IMG/VR virus record: IMGVR_UViG_3300031232_000020
Location: 1 to 34,185 of that record
Origin: a virus
Reading direction: 5' to 3' (one strand)
Length of the DNA stretch: 34,185 bases
Shown here: positions 21,528-29,581 of the stretch, piece after piece
How the letters are laid out: each line of letters starts with the position of its first letter
How positions within the stretch are numbered: position 1 is the stretch's first letter
The notes under the pieces: generated by a model
Databases searched by the model: none
Seen by the model: the letters and a program-made list of their open reading frames with translations, nothing else
Told to the model about the DNA's origin: nothing
Program-made: the position numbers and the translations under genes

Positions 21528-22915
21528 GTCGGGATCTCCATTTTGTTTTTGTGGCGCTCTACTTCGCGAATGCCGTGTAGCGTCCTGGTCATCAGCGTTC
21601 GCGTGTGTTTCGACATTTCTTCGGCCATGCGGTCTGCCGCCGCTTCTTTTGCCGCGAGATTGTCTACAACTGCGCCTTCGGCAGTGGATGCGATAAAGTA
21701 CGCACGCACCGGCTGCATCTGGCCAAAACGCCAACACCTGCGGATTGCCTGAAACAACTGCTCAAACGAGTCGTTTAACCCAACAAAGACCATGTCGGCA
21801 CAGCGTTGAAAATTCATGCCCCATCCGGCAATGCTCGGTTTTGACACGAGCACGCGAATGGAGCCGTTTGCGAACCCCATCAGTCGCTCGGATTTTAAAT
21901 CTGCGTGGTGGCTTCCGCGCACCTCGACGGCACCAAAAATCGCGGCCGTGAGCATTTCCGACTCGGTATTGGAGTTGCACCACACTAACCAAGGGCGATC
22001 CGGGTTTGCATTGACCAGTTCGGCAGCCGCGCGCACTCGATCCGAGGTGCTGTCCCGCCGCGCTCGGAGCCGTTCAGATAGCGTGTGCGCAACCGGGAGA
22101 TCGGATGGAACAGTAATAAATTCTTTGTGCAGCGGCGGTAAATCGTAACCCGGCTCATCATATCCGAGTTCGCGCGGGTGGCGCAACATGACGGACCAAG
22201 ATGATAACCACGCCCAAAATTCTTGCTCGGCATGCCCTTTCAGACGCCACTCCGCGGATGGTTTTGATTTGCCGGCTTGGCGATCTTTGGCGCCGATTGC
22301 CTTCATGCCACCTTCATGGACAAACCACGTAGCAAGCATCTCTTTGGCGCTGCACACACCCAAAAATTCAGCGTGATTGCCCAGTTCGACATAGTCGTTT
22401 GGTGCTGGCGTCGCGGTGCACGGCAACCGAAACGGAATATCTTTGGTAAACTCTACCAGCTTCGCGCGTGTTTTGCTGTCGTGCGCCTTGATAATACTAG
22501 ACTCATCCAAAACGATGCCAGCAAAAGCAGCAGGATCGAAATTATCAATACGATCGTAGTTCGTGACGACAATCCTGGAACGCATGTCATCACGATGCGC
22601 GGCGTACTCTACCGAATCAATGTTGAACTTTTTCGCTTCCTGAACGGTCTGCTGAGCTACAGCCAGCGGCGCCAAGACCAACACCCTACGCCACATTGCG
22701 TCTTGCTGTACTGCTTGTGCCCAACTTAGCTGCTGAAATGTCTTTCCCAAGCCAGTGCCTGCGAACACCGCCGCGCGCCCGCGTTGCAACCCCCACGTTA
22801 CGATGTCACGTTGAAACGGCCGCAATGCATCCGGCAGTTTACGAACCTCTAAACCTGCATGCACAGGAACGGCAGATTTTCGAGCTATGAAATCTTCGTA
22901 CGGATTGGACATCAT
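21515..22915 (-). CDS. SNF2-like SF2 helicase/ATPase
   Basis: 466 aa, start ATG 22915 with AGAGG eight bases upstream. The helicase motifs in order are: Q-motif-like LRPFQRDIV (31-39), Walker A GTGLGKT (53-59), Walker B LDESS (136-140), TATPAPN (167-173), a C-terminal domain with LVWCNSNTE, VSKPSIAGWGMNFQ (motif V), and FQAIRRCWRFGQ (motif VI). The RRxxRxGQ-like end and DES box are SNF2/RapA-like. Phages often encode such an ATPase directly beside a methyltransferase, as here. Roles in recombination, replication restart or restriction-like DNA translocation are possible; no nuclease domain is attached. Confidence 0.85.
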   Translation of the reverse strand: MMSNPYEDFIARKSAVPVHAGLEVRKLPDALRPFQRDIVTWGLQRGRAAVFAGTGLGKTFQQLSWAQAVQQDAMWRRVLVLAPLAVAQQTVQEAKKFNIDSVEYAAHRDDMRSRIVVTNYDRIDNFDPAAFAGIVLDESSIIKAHDSKTRAKLVEFTKDIPFRLPCTATPAPNDYVELGNHAEFLGVCSAKEMLATWFVHEGGMKAIGAKDRQAGKSKPSAEWRLKGHAEQEFWAWLSSWSVMLRHPRELGYDEPGYDLPPLHKEFITVPSDLPVAHTLSERLRARRDSTSDRVRAAAELVNANPDRPWLVWCNSNTESEMLTAAIFGAVEVRGSHHADLKSERLMGFANGSIRVLVSKPSIAGWGMNFQRCADMVFVGLNDSFEQLFQAIRRCWRFGQMQPVRAYFIASTAEGAVVDNLAAKEAAADRMAEEMSKHTRTLMTRTLHGIREVERHKNKMEIPTWLR

Positions 22916-22935
22916 TTAAATAACCTCTAGGGATC

Positions 22936-22963
22936 AGAGTACGTTTTTAAGCGTACATGTCAA
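22936..22963 (-). promoter_or_regulatory. Promoter of the helicase-methyltransferase-GNAT operon
   Basis: Minus-strand TTGACA (22963-22958), a 16-base spacer and TACTCT (22941-22936), between the polymerase stop and the helicase start. The words TGTACG after the -35 and CGTAC before the -10 form a GTAC-centred inverted repeat. Confidence 0.6.
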
Positions 22964-22966
22964 TAG

Positions 22967-24874
22967 CTACTTCGCCATCCTTTTTGCTTCGTGGCCCTCG
23001 CAATCGAGCGGCAAACCTGCTGTCCAGTGCCGCGGCCGTTTCATTATCTCGCGCATTGCGGCCGATCGCTCTTTCGCAACGGCTTCAGGTGCCAACGCCA
23101 AAATAGAATCGTAAACGTCGAGCAGCAAGTGCACGTCCGGCAGCTCGCGCTCGATGTCGGCTTCAGCAGCTGTGATAATGGACCGTGTCATGCTCTGCGC
23201 CGCAATTTCGAGCAGCGAACCGCCGAACGCTTTTTGTCGCAGCATCGCGCCGAACTTGCCGCGAAAAAACAGCGTTTCGCCCTCGTGACTGATATGCGCG
23301 GAGTAGTGCGGCACGCGACGCCCGCAGGGTAGCAGCATCCACACTGTCGCGTGCGCATCCTTCTCGAATGCGACTTTGCCGGCCGGGAACACGCGGCCCG
23401 GCTGCTCGTAAATCGCGGCCTTGAAGGCGTCGGATAGCGCGTACCAGAGCTTTACCAGCAGCGGGTTCGCTTTCCGATAGCCGTCGATGTCAGATCGCGC
23501 CTTGATCTCGTCCATGTTGTTGCCGGCGCGGCGCTGGTACGCCATGTATGTTCGGTGCCCGAGCTGGTAGTTGCCGCCGAGGGTCACGGATTTGTAGCTC
23601 TGTCGCTCATGCGGGTGTGTCTTCTTCGTCGATCCCGGCGGGACGCGGCCCATCGCAATGGCGTTGTAGATGTAGGGATCACCGCCGCTCGCCAGCAGTT
23701 CAAGACGCTCAGTGTCGCCGGCCATCCACAGCGCAATTCGGTACTCCGCGTTCGACAGGTCGTTGTCGGCAATCATCCATCCGTCGGGTGCGACAATGCA
23801 GCCGCGTAGACAGTCGGAAAGCGCCGTGTTGCCGTAGCGGTGGCCTTCCTTGAGGCCCGCGATCACCTGGTCAACATCGTACCTCCCCGATGGGCGAGCA
23901 ATGTTGAACATGTTCGCGCCTTCGGAGGTTCCGCGCCCCGATCGCGCGCCAAAGTAGCGCGTCGCGTCTTTGTACCAACCGCCAACGTGACGATCGAGCA
24001 GGGCTTGAGCTTTAAGCGGCGCGCTTCCCCCTTCTGCCTGAAGAAGTTCAAGCACTTCGCGAACGTCCGGGTGGAGATCGTCATCGGCCAGTTTCTCCGC
24101 TACAATGTGTTTCTGTGTGCTTTCCAGTCCTGCAGCATGGCTGTTGCACCACGCGACGATTCGCTGGCGCTGCGACAGCTTCGTCACGGCGTTCTGCGTC
24201 AGCGCCACGAGCCGCTGCGTGCTCTCCTGTTCGATCTCCTGCCGGCGCAGCGCAATCGCCGTTGCAAGATGCAGATCAATCGGGAGCCCCAATTCGTTTT
24301 TGCGCCAGGTGCGCTCGAATACCAGCCTCTCGTCGGGCGAGAGCGGCGGCAGTCTAGCGTCGACGTCGAGCAGGCAGCGCAGATCCTGGTCGGCGTATTT
24401 GCAAAGCGTGGCGTAGAGGCTGACGCTCTCGTCGAAGGTGCCATCACGCCGCGGCCTGCAAGTCGCCATGACCGCGGCGTGGCCCTGCTTGTCCTTGCCG
24501 GCGACGCCCAGCGTTGTGCATACCTGGTCCAGCCCGCCCGGCAGCGCCATAGCCTGCGCGCGGCCCATCGTGCAATCAACTTTTGTTACGGGCAACTCAA
24601 AGAACGGGTTTTGTCCCTTGAGAACGTTGACGTCGAAGTTGGCGTGGTGCGCCACGAACCGGCGGCATTGCGCAGCGTCGGCGTAGAGCTCCGCGAGACT
24701 GTGCGTGCCGAGGTGCGGGTGCACGGTGCAGGCGCGCTTGCTGGCGCCCCGGAAGCGCCAGACCGCGACCGTGATCTGCGTCGAGCGATCGGCGGCGTAG
24801 CGGCGCGCGCCCGCGGCTTTCAGATCGATCCTGGAGCGCGTCTCCAGGTCGCACCAGAGGTCGTCGGGGTGCAT
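22967..24874 (-). CDS. polA: Family A DNA polymerase with 3'-5' exonuclease
   Basis: 635 aa, start ATG 24874 after AAGG. The exonuclease has motif I D9-L-E11, motif II HHANFD and motif III YADQD. The polymerase domain has motif A D372-LSNAE377-YR379; motif B R424-QSY-K428-SVT-L432-GGN-Y436; and motif C Y588-D589-S590. Aligning motif B to E. coli Pol I (R754, K758, F762, Y766) places Leu at 762. Motif C keeps the catalytic Asp, but the usual H-D-E is Y-D-S. There is no 5' nuclease domain, as expected for phage replicases. It follows the SSB gene in one operon and is the likely replicative polymerase. Confidence 0.92.
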   Translation of the reverse strand: MHPDDLWCDLETRSRIDLKAAGARRYAADRSTQITVAVWRFRGASKRACTVHPHLGTHSLAELYADAAQCRRFVAHHANFDVNVLKGQNPFFELPVTKVDCTMGRAQAMALPGGLDQVCTTLGVAGKDKQGHAAVMATCRPRRDGTFDESVSLYATLCKYADQDLRCLLDVDARLPPLSPDERLVFERTWRKNELGLPIDLHLATAIALRRQEIEQESTQRLVALTQNAVTKLSQRQRIVAWCNSHAAGLESTQKHIVAEKLADDDLHPDVREVLELLQAEGGSAPLKAQALLDRHVGGWYKDATRYFGARSGRGTSEGANMFNIARPSGRYDVDQVIAGLKEGHRYGNTALSDCLRGCIVAPDGWMIADNDLSNAEYRIALWMAGDTERLELLASGGDPYIYNAIAMGRVPPGSTKKTHPHERQSYKSVTLGGNYQLGHRTYMAYQRRAGNNMDEIKARSDIDGYRKANPLLVKLWYALSDAFKAAIYEQPGRVFPAGKVAFEKDAHATVWMLLPCGRRVPHYSAHISHEGETLFFRGKFGAMLRQKAFGGSLLEIAAQSMTRSIITAAEADIERELPDVHLLLDVYDSILALAPEAVAKERSAAMREIMKRPRHWTAGLPLDCEGHEAKRMAK

Positions 24875-24969
24875 TGTTCAGCCTTGTCGGAAAGAGGGGC
24901 CGAGAGCCCATTTGCGGCGCTCCCGGCAGTTTAGCGGCTAGGGGGCAAAGCCCGCCGCAGGTTCTCGCG

Positions 24970-25641
24970 TCAGCGCGGCGCGAAGGGATTCGCGGGCGGC
25001 CCTGCGCTAAAAGGGCTTGCCGTCGTCGGGGCAGATCCGGTCTGAGGGGCAGGCTGAAAACCCGCAACCTGGAGCCCCTGCGCCTGCGCGGCGGCCATCA
25101 ACTCGGCACCTGAGACGCTATTCGCGAATACGATCTCCTCGCCGGGCGCGGTGAACACGACGGCATTGAGGAACAGCTTGACGCCGCGCGGATCGTTCTG
25201 CTTGACGGCCGCGGTGACGCCAGCCATGACGTAGTCGCCGGACTTCACGCCAGCCTTGCCGGGCAGTTTGACGAGCGCGCCGCCGGCCTGCACCAGCTCG
25301 ACGTTCGGGGCGCCGTTGGTGTTGCCCGAGAACATCCAATGACCCTTGGCGTAATCGGTTAGCTTGCCGGTCTTGACGTTCGGCAGGTCGCCGTCGAGTA
25401 CGGGCCATGCGATGATGTGCGGGTTAGCCGCGAACAACTTGCCACAGGCTGCTGCGATCCCGGCCAACGCCGGTTCCTGGTGCCATGCCGCCTGCGTCTT
25501 TGGCACGATGAACGAGGCGAAATAGCTGGGCTTGTCCTGCGGCTTGCCCTCAAACTCCCGGCTCGGCTCCCAAAGATGCCGCATATCGACGATGCGCGCG
25601 TTGAACACGGTTGCGGATTCGTATTGCTTTTGTGCTGCCAT
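24970..25641 (-). CDS. Single-stranded DNA-binding protein (DUF2815 / T7 gp2.5-like)
   Basis: 223 aa, AAAGGA upstream of the ATG. The pattern of VFNARIVDMRHLWEP, YFASFIVPKT, GKLTDYAKGHWMFSGNTNGAP and PGKAGVKSGDYVMAGVTAAV, then VKLFLNAVVF, matches phage DUF2815 proteins, an OB-fold family thought to bind ssDNA like T7 gp2.5. The C-terminal 40 residues are Gln/Pro/Ala-rich. The usual acidic tip is absent and the protein ends PFAPR. It lies directly before the polymerase gene and has its own promoter. A stretch of 95 bases between it and polA holds no gene I can support. Confidence 0.8.
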   Translation of the reverse strand: MAAQKQYESATVFNARIVDMRHLWEPSREFEGKPQDKPSYFASFIVPKTQAAWHQEPALAGIAAACGKLFAANPHIIAWPVLDGDLPNVKTGKLTDYAKGHWMFSGNTNGAPNVELVQAGGALVKLPGKAGVKSGDYVMAGVTAAVKQNDPRGVKLFLNAVVFTAPGEEIVFANSVSGAELMAAAQAQGLQVAGFQPAPQTGSAPTTASPFSAGPPANPFAPR

Positions 25642-25677
25642 TTTTCGATTTCCTTTTGCTAAGTTCCTAACGCTTGC

Positions 25678-25707
25678 ACTGTACGGACATCAACGGATGT
25701 TTGTCAA
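25678..25707 (-). promoter_or_regulatory. Promoter of the SSB-polymerase operon
   Basis: Minus-strand TTGACA (25707-25702), an 18-base spacer and TACAGT (25683-25678). The -35 overlaps the stop codon of the upstream deoxyribosyltransferase-like gene (ACTTGACA). The -10 is identical to the one at 8519-8524. Confidence 0.65.
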
Positions 25708-26090
25708 GTATCTTCGAGGTCGGCCGCCACCAGCCACAAAAGCGCGTGGTCAATCGTGTCGACGCGCACCACGGTTGGTAGGTTGTGAAAGATATTTTCG
25801 GCATCTGGACCGACCACGATCAGGATCTTGTTGCGCGCGACGGCGTAGCCAAACTCGACGTGACGTCCGCCGCTCGTGAACATCGCACCGGCGGGCAGAA
25901 TCTTGGAAATCACGGCGTCGACCGCGTCGATGTCGTCCAAATCCCTCTGTGCCGCAGCAGCAAGCGTCATACCCTCCTCGTTGCCGTCGATCCATCTTGC
26001 GGTGCAGGTGTGGCCGGCGATTTCAAGTTTGCGGCGCCATTCCTGCATCTGGTTCATGCTGCTGTAGGGTGCGGCGAGGTAGATTTTCAT
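25704..26090 (-). CDS. Nucleoside 2-deoxyribosyltransferase-like protein
   Basis: 128 aa, one base after the preceding stop. It has the family hallmarks: MKIYLAAPYS at the start, HTCTARWID (28-35), RDLDDIDAVDAVI (49-61), and GGRHVEFGYAVARNKILIVVG (74-94), in which E79 is the likely nucleophile. Related enzymes transfer deoxyribose between bases or hydrolyse deoxynucleoside monophosphates. In a phage this could recycle host nucleotides, adjust the dNTP pool or help supply a modified base. It is coupled to the Cas4-like nuclease gene. Transferase and N-hydrolase activity cannot be separated by eye. Confidence 0.75.
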   Translation of the reverse strand: MKIYLAAPYSSMNQMQEWRRKLEIAGHTCTARWIDGNEEGMTLAAAAQRDLDDIDAVDAVISKILPAGAMFTSGGRHVEFGYAVARNKILIVVGPDAENIFHNLPTVVRVDTIDHALLWLVAADLEDT

Positions 26091-26091
26091 G

Positions 26092-27042
26092 CTAATAGCT
26101 CACTTTCAACGGTGCTTCGGGCTTATGCGCGCCGATGACAGCATATTGCTTACCGGCGGGGCCGAGCTTTTCGGCTGCGGCTGGCGAGACGGGTTTGACG
26201 CCTTTCGGGCCGAAGCTCTGCATCAGGAACGCCGCGGCCTGCTGCTCGTCGTTCCAGGCCCTATAGCTTCTGCCCGGCTTCAACGCGGCTCCGTCGACCT
26301 GCGCACCGAGCTTCAGCTTCGTTTCCAGTGCCTCTTCGTAGACCGCCTTGACGTCGCCAAGGGCGCGAATCATGCGGAGCATACGCACGATATCCTTCGG
26401 CTCCAGATCCTCGATCCGGCGACTCATGGCGCCCATGAGGAACCCGGCGTCCGTCGCCATGGCGGGGCACGCCTGGAACGCGCGGCACCAACGACAGTGC
26501 GGCCCCGGCTTCGGCGCGCTGCGATCGGCGATCGCGGCCAGCACGCGCGCCTTGTGCGCCTCCACCTCGGCGCGGCTCGCTACCCACTGTTTCCACGGGT
26601 CGTCATCAAGCCCGTTCGGCTGGTAAATCACGAGACGCCACCATGGCGAATCCATATGCGGCAGCAGCGCGGCGGCGTAGGTCAGGAGCTGCTTATTGTG
26701 GAAAGCGGGAACGTCCCACTTGCCAAATTTGGCGTCCAAGACGGTGCTGACCTGCCTTGACGGGTTAAAAATATCGACCGTCCCGCCGCACTCGTCTGTG
26801 ATCTTTACGCGCAGCTCACGCTCCACGATCGGATACCCGTCGTCGTACTCAAGCTGCGCCAGAAACGCCTCGACGTCGGGCAGCAGGCCAGCTTCCATGT
26901 CGGCGTGTGCTGCGGTGCCAGCGGCCGCTGCCGCGGTCGTAGTGGCGGGCTTCAACGGCTCTGGCACGGCGTATCGCGCCGACCATGAGCAGTTGAGCCA
27001 CGTCTTGGCATCGGATGGCGGGTAGATCGCGTGACTGGTCAT
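26092..27042 (-). CDS. Cas4-like exonuclease (DUF2800, PD-(D/E)XK)
   Basis: 316 aa, SD GAGAGG before the ATG. The N-terminus SDAKTWLNCSWSARY is the usual DUF2800/Cas4 opening with C18. Then H46 (GTAAH), D90 (GGTVDIF), D103-A-K105 (VLDAKFGKW) and Q118 (NKQLLTYA) give the RecB-type active site. A C-terminal C183-x2-C186-x5-C192 cluster with C18 fits the four-cysteine iron-sulfur staple of Cas4/AddB nucleases. The likely role is a recombination or DNA-end-processing exonuclease working with the SSB and SF2 helicases. There are no CRISPR repeats or other cas genes here. Confidence 0.82.
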   Translation of the reverse strand: MTSHAIYPPSDAKTWLNCSWSARYAVPEPLKPATTTAAAAAGTAAHADMEAGLLPDVEAFLAQLEYDDGYPIVERELRVKITDECGGTVDIFNPSRQVSTVLDAKFGKWDVPAFHNKQLLTYAAALLPHMDSPWWRLVIYQPNGLDDDPWKQWVASRAEVEAHKARVLAAIADRSAPKPGPHCRWCRAFQACPAMATDAGFLMGAMSRRIEDLEPKDIVRMLRMIRALGDVKAVYEEALETKLKLGAQVDGAALKPGRSYRAWNDEQQAAAFLMQSFGPKGVKPVSPAAAEKLGPAGKQYAVIGAHKPEAPLKVSY

Positions 27043-27122
27043 GGTTTCCTCTCAAAAAGTGCGGGGTGGCCATTTGCTGTAGCTCGTTTAAGCGCCGCAA
27101 CCACGCGACGGCCCCCTGCTTT

Positions 27123-27617
27123 TTACGCCGTGATGCCCATCCACTTCGCGAGCTGCGCGAGCCGGTCGGGCGGCATCTTCGGCAGGAACACTTGGTCGAT
27201 TTGCGCCATGGTGGCCTGCGCAGCCTCGGGACCACACTGCTCGCGGAACCAGCCCAACGCACCGTCGGCCGAGCTGGCGCCGCTTGAAAATGCAAAATCA
27301 CGCTTGGCCGTGATTTTGCCGACCAGCGCGGCCACCGCCGGGTCGACCGCGGGGGCGGCAGCGGCTGCAGGGAACGCCGACGCCAGAGCGGCAAAGGGCG
27401 CCGGGGGCGCAAGACCCGGTGGATTGAAAGCGGGGGCCTCGGCTGGCGGCTGCAAAGGGGCGGGCACGTTCAGCGCACCCGTAGCGACCTGGTTGAACGC
27501 GGGCGTCACGACCGGGGCCTCGTCGGCTGCTTCCTCCTTCTTCGTGCGCTTCGCCCTGCCCGAGACACGGAAGGCCTCGAAATCGTCCATCGAGTCAAAT
27601 TCAACGGTAATTTTCAT
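27123..27617 (-). CDS. Hypothetical phage protein with Pro/Ala-rich middle
   Basis: 164 aa, SD AGGAGC eight bases before the ATG. The start MKITVEFDSMDDFEAF is a short strand-helix pattern seen in other phage early proteins. A basic KRTKKEE stretch and a long disordered Pro/Ala segment follow. A C-terminal helical domain completes it (AALVGKITAKRDFAF, MAQIDQVFLPKMPPDRLAQLAKWMG). No enzymatic motif is visible. As the first gene before the Cas4-like exonuclease, it may be its partner. About 80 bases between the two genes hold only the exonuclease SD. Confidence 0.7.
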   Translation of the reverse strand: MKITVEFDSMDDFEAFRVSGRAKRTKKEEAADEAPVVTPAFNQVATGALNVPAPLQPPAEAPAFNPPGLAPPAPFAALASAFPAAAAAPAVDPAVAALVGKITAKRDFAFSSGASSADGALGWFREQCGPEAAQATMAQIDQVFLPKMPPDRLAQLAKWMGITA

Positions 27618-27647
27618 CGTGTTCTGCTCCTGGTTTACGTTCGTGTG

Positions 27648-27678
27648 AATGTATGACAGTACGGAATTGTGCTGTCAA
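27648..27678 (-). promoter_or_regulatory. Candidate promoter of the exonuclease operon
   Basis: Minus-strand TTGACA (27678-27673) overlapping the stop of the 96-aa gene, and TACATT (27653-27648) after a long 19-base spacer. The spacer includes CCGTACTGTCA and the repeated word TGTCATACA, so an activator or repressor may act here. Confidence 0.45.
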
Positions 27679-27965
27679 GTGGTGGGCGTTAAGTTTTGTA
27701 GCCGGTCCATGCGCTCAATCTCAGCGACGATCAGCGCGCCAGCCTTCACCAGTTCACGGCGTCGATCGCCTTCTTTCCACCAAACCGGGTCAAAAGGCCA
27801 GAGCCACTCCAGCAGCTGCGGACTTCGGCTGCGCGCAGGCGTAGCGTAGCAGGCCGCAGCTGCTGCAAGTTCCCCGCAGGTGTGTCGGTCGTCGTGACTT
27901 GGGGTCCAAGTCTCGACTTCGACTTGCCGACGACGTTCGGCTACTACATCTTCGATCGCTGTCAT
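27675..27965 (-). CDS. Conserved phage protein of unknown function
   Basis: 96 aa, ATGA overlap with the helicase stop. The sequence AERRRQVEVETWTPSHDDRHTCGELAAAAACYA, then WLWPFDPVWWKEGDRRRELVKAGALIVAEIERMDR, is a pattern common in proteobacterial phages, with a conserved HDD and a WW-K-x-x-D-R-R-R segment. The HDD-and-helix layout recalls MazG-like all-helical proteins, but I would not assign pyrophosphatase activity. It is the last gene of the small-gene/helicase operon. Confidence 0.78.
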   Translation of the reverse strand: MTAIEDVVAERRRQVEVETWTPSHDDRHTCGELAAAAACYATPARSRSPQLLEWLWPFDPVWWKEGDRRRELVKAGALIVAEIERMDRLQNLTPTT

Positions 27966-29581
27966 CTCTGCAACGCCTGTCCTGTGTTGACGTCGCGCAC
28001 CGCAGCCGCGACGTATCGTCCGTTGGGCGATCTCTTCAAAAAGACGTAATCGATTTCGGGAAGCGATTCATAGGGCCACACCGCGGTCGTGAACTTTGTC
28101 GTGAGCAGCCAGCCGCCGTGGTCCTGCTTGACCGGCGGGCTCACGATCGTTTGCCACGGCTCGGCCTCTAGGATCTTGCGAATGCTGACAGCCTCGGCGG
28201 CGCCCCCACGCGTTTTCAGATCCTTGCCGTGCTCGACCAGGGTCGTGTTGTCGTAGCCGCAAAATGGACAGATCGGGTGCAGGAACGCGGCGTAGGTCTC
28301 CTCGCACGCGGCGCATTTCTTGATGTCGGCCTGCTGCGCGCCGCAATGCGGGCAGCGCATGCCATGAAAGTGCGGGTCGAATCGCTCGTCACACGCCTTG
28401 CAGCGTGGCGCCGAGCGGTGCAGCGCGTGGCAGGCCGGGCACGTCTTGCCGTGCTCCCACGTCTCCCACTCCTCCAGGCATGCCAGGTCGTCGCAGGTCA
28501 GCATCTTGCCGGGCGAGGCCATGACAGCGTCGAGCGCGCCGTGGCGCTGAATGTTGCCGCCAAAATCCGACACGAGGCAGTTGGTTACGCGCGGGTGCGC
28601 TCGGGCGCCGCGGCCGAGACCCTGCAAATAGAACCCTGCGGACTTCGTTGCGCGCCAAAACGCGATGTAGTCGATGTCCTGGACGTCGAAACCCGTGTTG
28701 AACATGTTGCACGACACCAGGATGCCGCCGGCTGGGTCGCTGCGGAACGCGTCCACTGACTTGTCGCGCTTACCTTCAACAGATCGTGAATGCACGCCGT
28801 AGACGTGCGTGTTCGTCAGTTTCTTGAGCTCGGCTTCCGCTTTGTCGACATGCGCGACGTTGCAGCAAAACACCAGCACACGCTTGCGGTCAAATTTGCG
28901 CATGACGTCGACGACGGTCTTGGCGTGGCTCGGCACCAGCTTGATTGCGCGCGGCGCCATCTCGTCCAGGTCGTAGTCGCCGGCAACCGTTGCCAGGCCC
29001 TCGGTGTCGATCGTCTCGTCTTCGCCTGCGTCGACAGGCACCAGCGGCTTGACATAGCCATCGCGCAGTGCGTCCAGGAAGGTGTAGCGGTACACGATCG
29101 GGCCAAACGTCTTTGTCAGGTCGCCGGTGCCGTCGTCGCGGAACGGCTGCCCCGTCAGACCGTGCACCTTCGCGTGCGGAATCTTCCCGAAAAGCTTGCG
29201 GTATTGCGATGACTTAGCGGGCGGGACGCGGTGCACCTCGTCGACCAGGATCGCGACGACGTCGCGGAACATGCGGACCCGATTGATGATGGTGCCGATT
29301 GTGCCTACCGTCACCCGCGCAAAGGCGTTCGTTGCGATCGAAGATGAGCATATGCCAGGTGACAACCCGATGGTCTTGCACGCCGCGGCGTTGTGTTTCA
29401 CCAGTTCCTTGTTGTGCGCCACGACTATGACGCGTCCAAACTGACTATAGTGGTGCGCCAGCATGGCGAGCATGAGACTTTTCCCGCCGGCAACCGACAC
29501 CTCAGCGACCGAAAACCGGTCGTCGTAAGCGACGAGCGCCGAGGTGCCTTTGATTTGGTGGTCGCGGGGCTGGAATGTCAT
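27962..29581 (-). CDS. DEAD/DEAH-type SF2 helicase with zinc-finger insert
   Basis: 539 aa, ATGA overlap with the preceding gene. Motifs: RDHQIKG (6-12), Walker A AGGKS (31-35), DEVH (114-117), LTGQPFRDDG, a C-terminal helicase lobe with VLVFCCNVAHVDKA, VSCNMFNTGFDVQD and QGLGRGARAHP (motif VI). After the core comes a Cys-rich region with about five Cys pairs (CPACH, CKAC, CPHC, CAAC, CPFC), likely several zinc ribbons. A C-terminal domain follows. It resembles phage DNA-repair or replication helicases of the UvsW/RadD type and probably remodels forks or recombination intermediates. Confidence 0.87.
   Translation of the reverse strand: MTFQPRDHQIKGTSALVAYDDRFSVAEVSVAGGKSLMLAMLAHHYSQFGRVIVVAHNKELVKHNAAACKTIGLSPGICSSSIATNAFARVTVGTIGTIINRVRMFRDVVAILVDEVHRVPPAKSSQYRKLFGKIPHAKVHGLTGQPFRDDGTGDLTKTFGPIVYRYTFLDALRDGYVKPLVPVDAGEDETIDTEGLATVAGDYDLDEMAPRAIKLVPSHAKTVVDVMRKFDRKRVLVFCCNVAHVDKAEAELKKLTNTHVYGVHSRSVEGKRDKSVDAFRSDPAGGILVSCNMFNTGFDVQDIDYIAFWRATKSAGFYLQGLGRGARAHPRVTNCLVSDFGGNIQRHGALDAVMASPGKMLTCDDLACLEEWETWEHGKTCPACHALHRSAPRCKACDERFDPHFHGMRCPHCGAQQADIKKCAACEETYAAFLHPICPFCGYDNTTLVEHGKDLKTRGGAAEAVSIRKILEAEPWQTIVSPPVKQDHGGWLLTTKFTTAVWPYESLPEIDYVFLKRSPNGRYVAAAVRDVNTGQALQR

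Noticed and set aside
23840-24934. Long rightward open frame opposite the polymerase
   Set aside because: It is antisense to the exonuclease and N-terminal part of the family A polymerase, with no SD or family pattern.
26092-27042. CRISPR-associated Cas4 locus
   Set aside because: The protein is Cas4-like, but there is no repeat array, Cas1 or Cas2; phage DUF2800 exonucleases are the better match.
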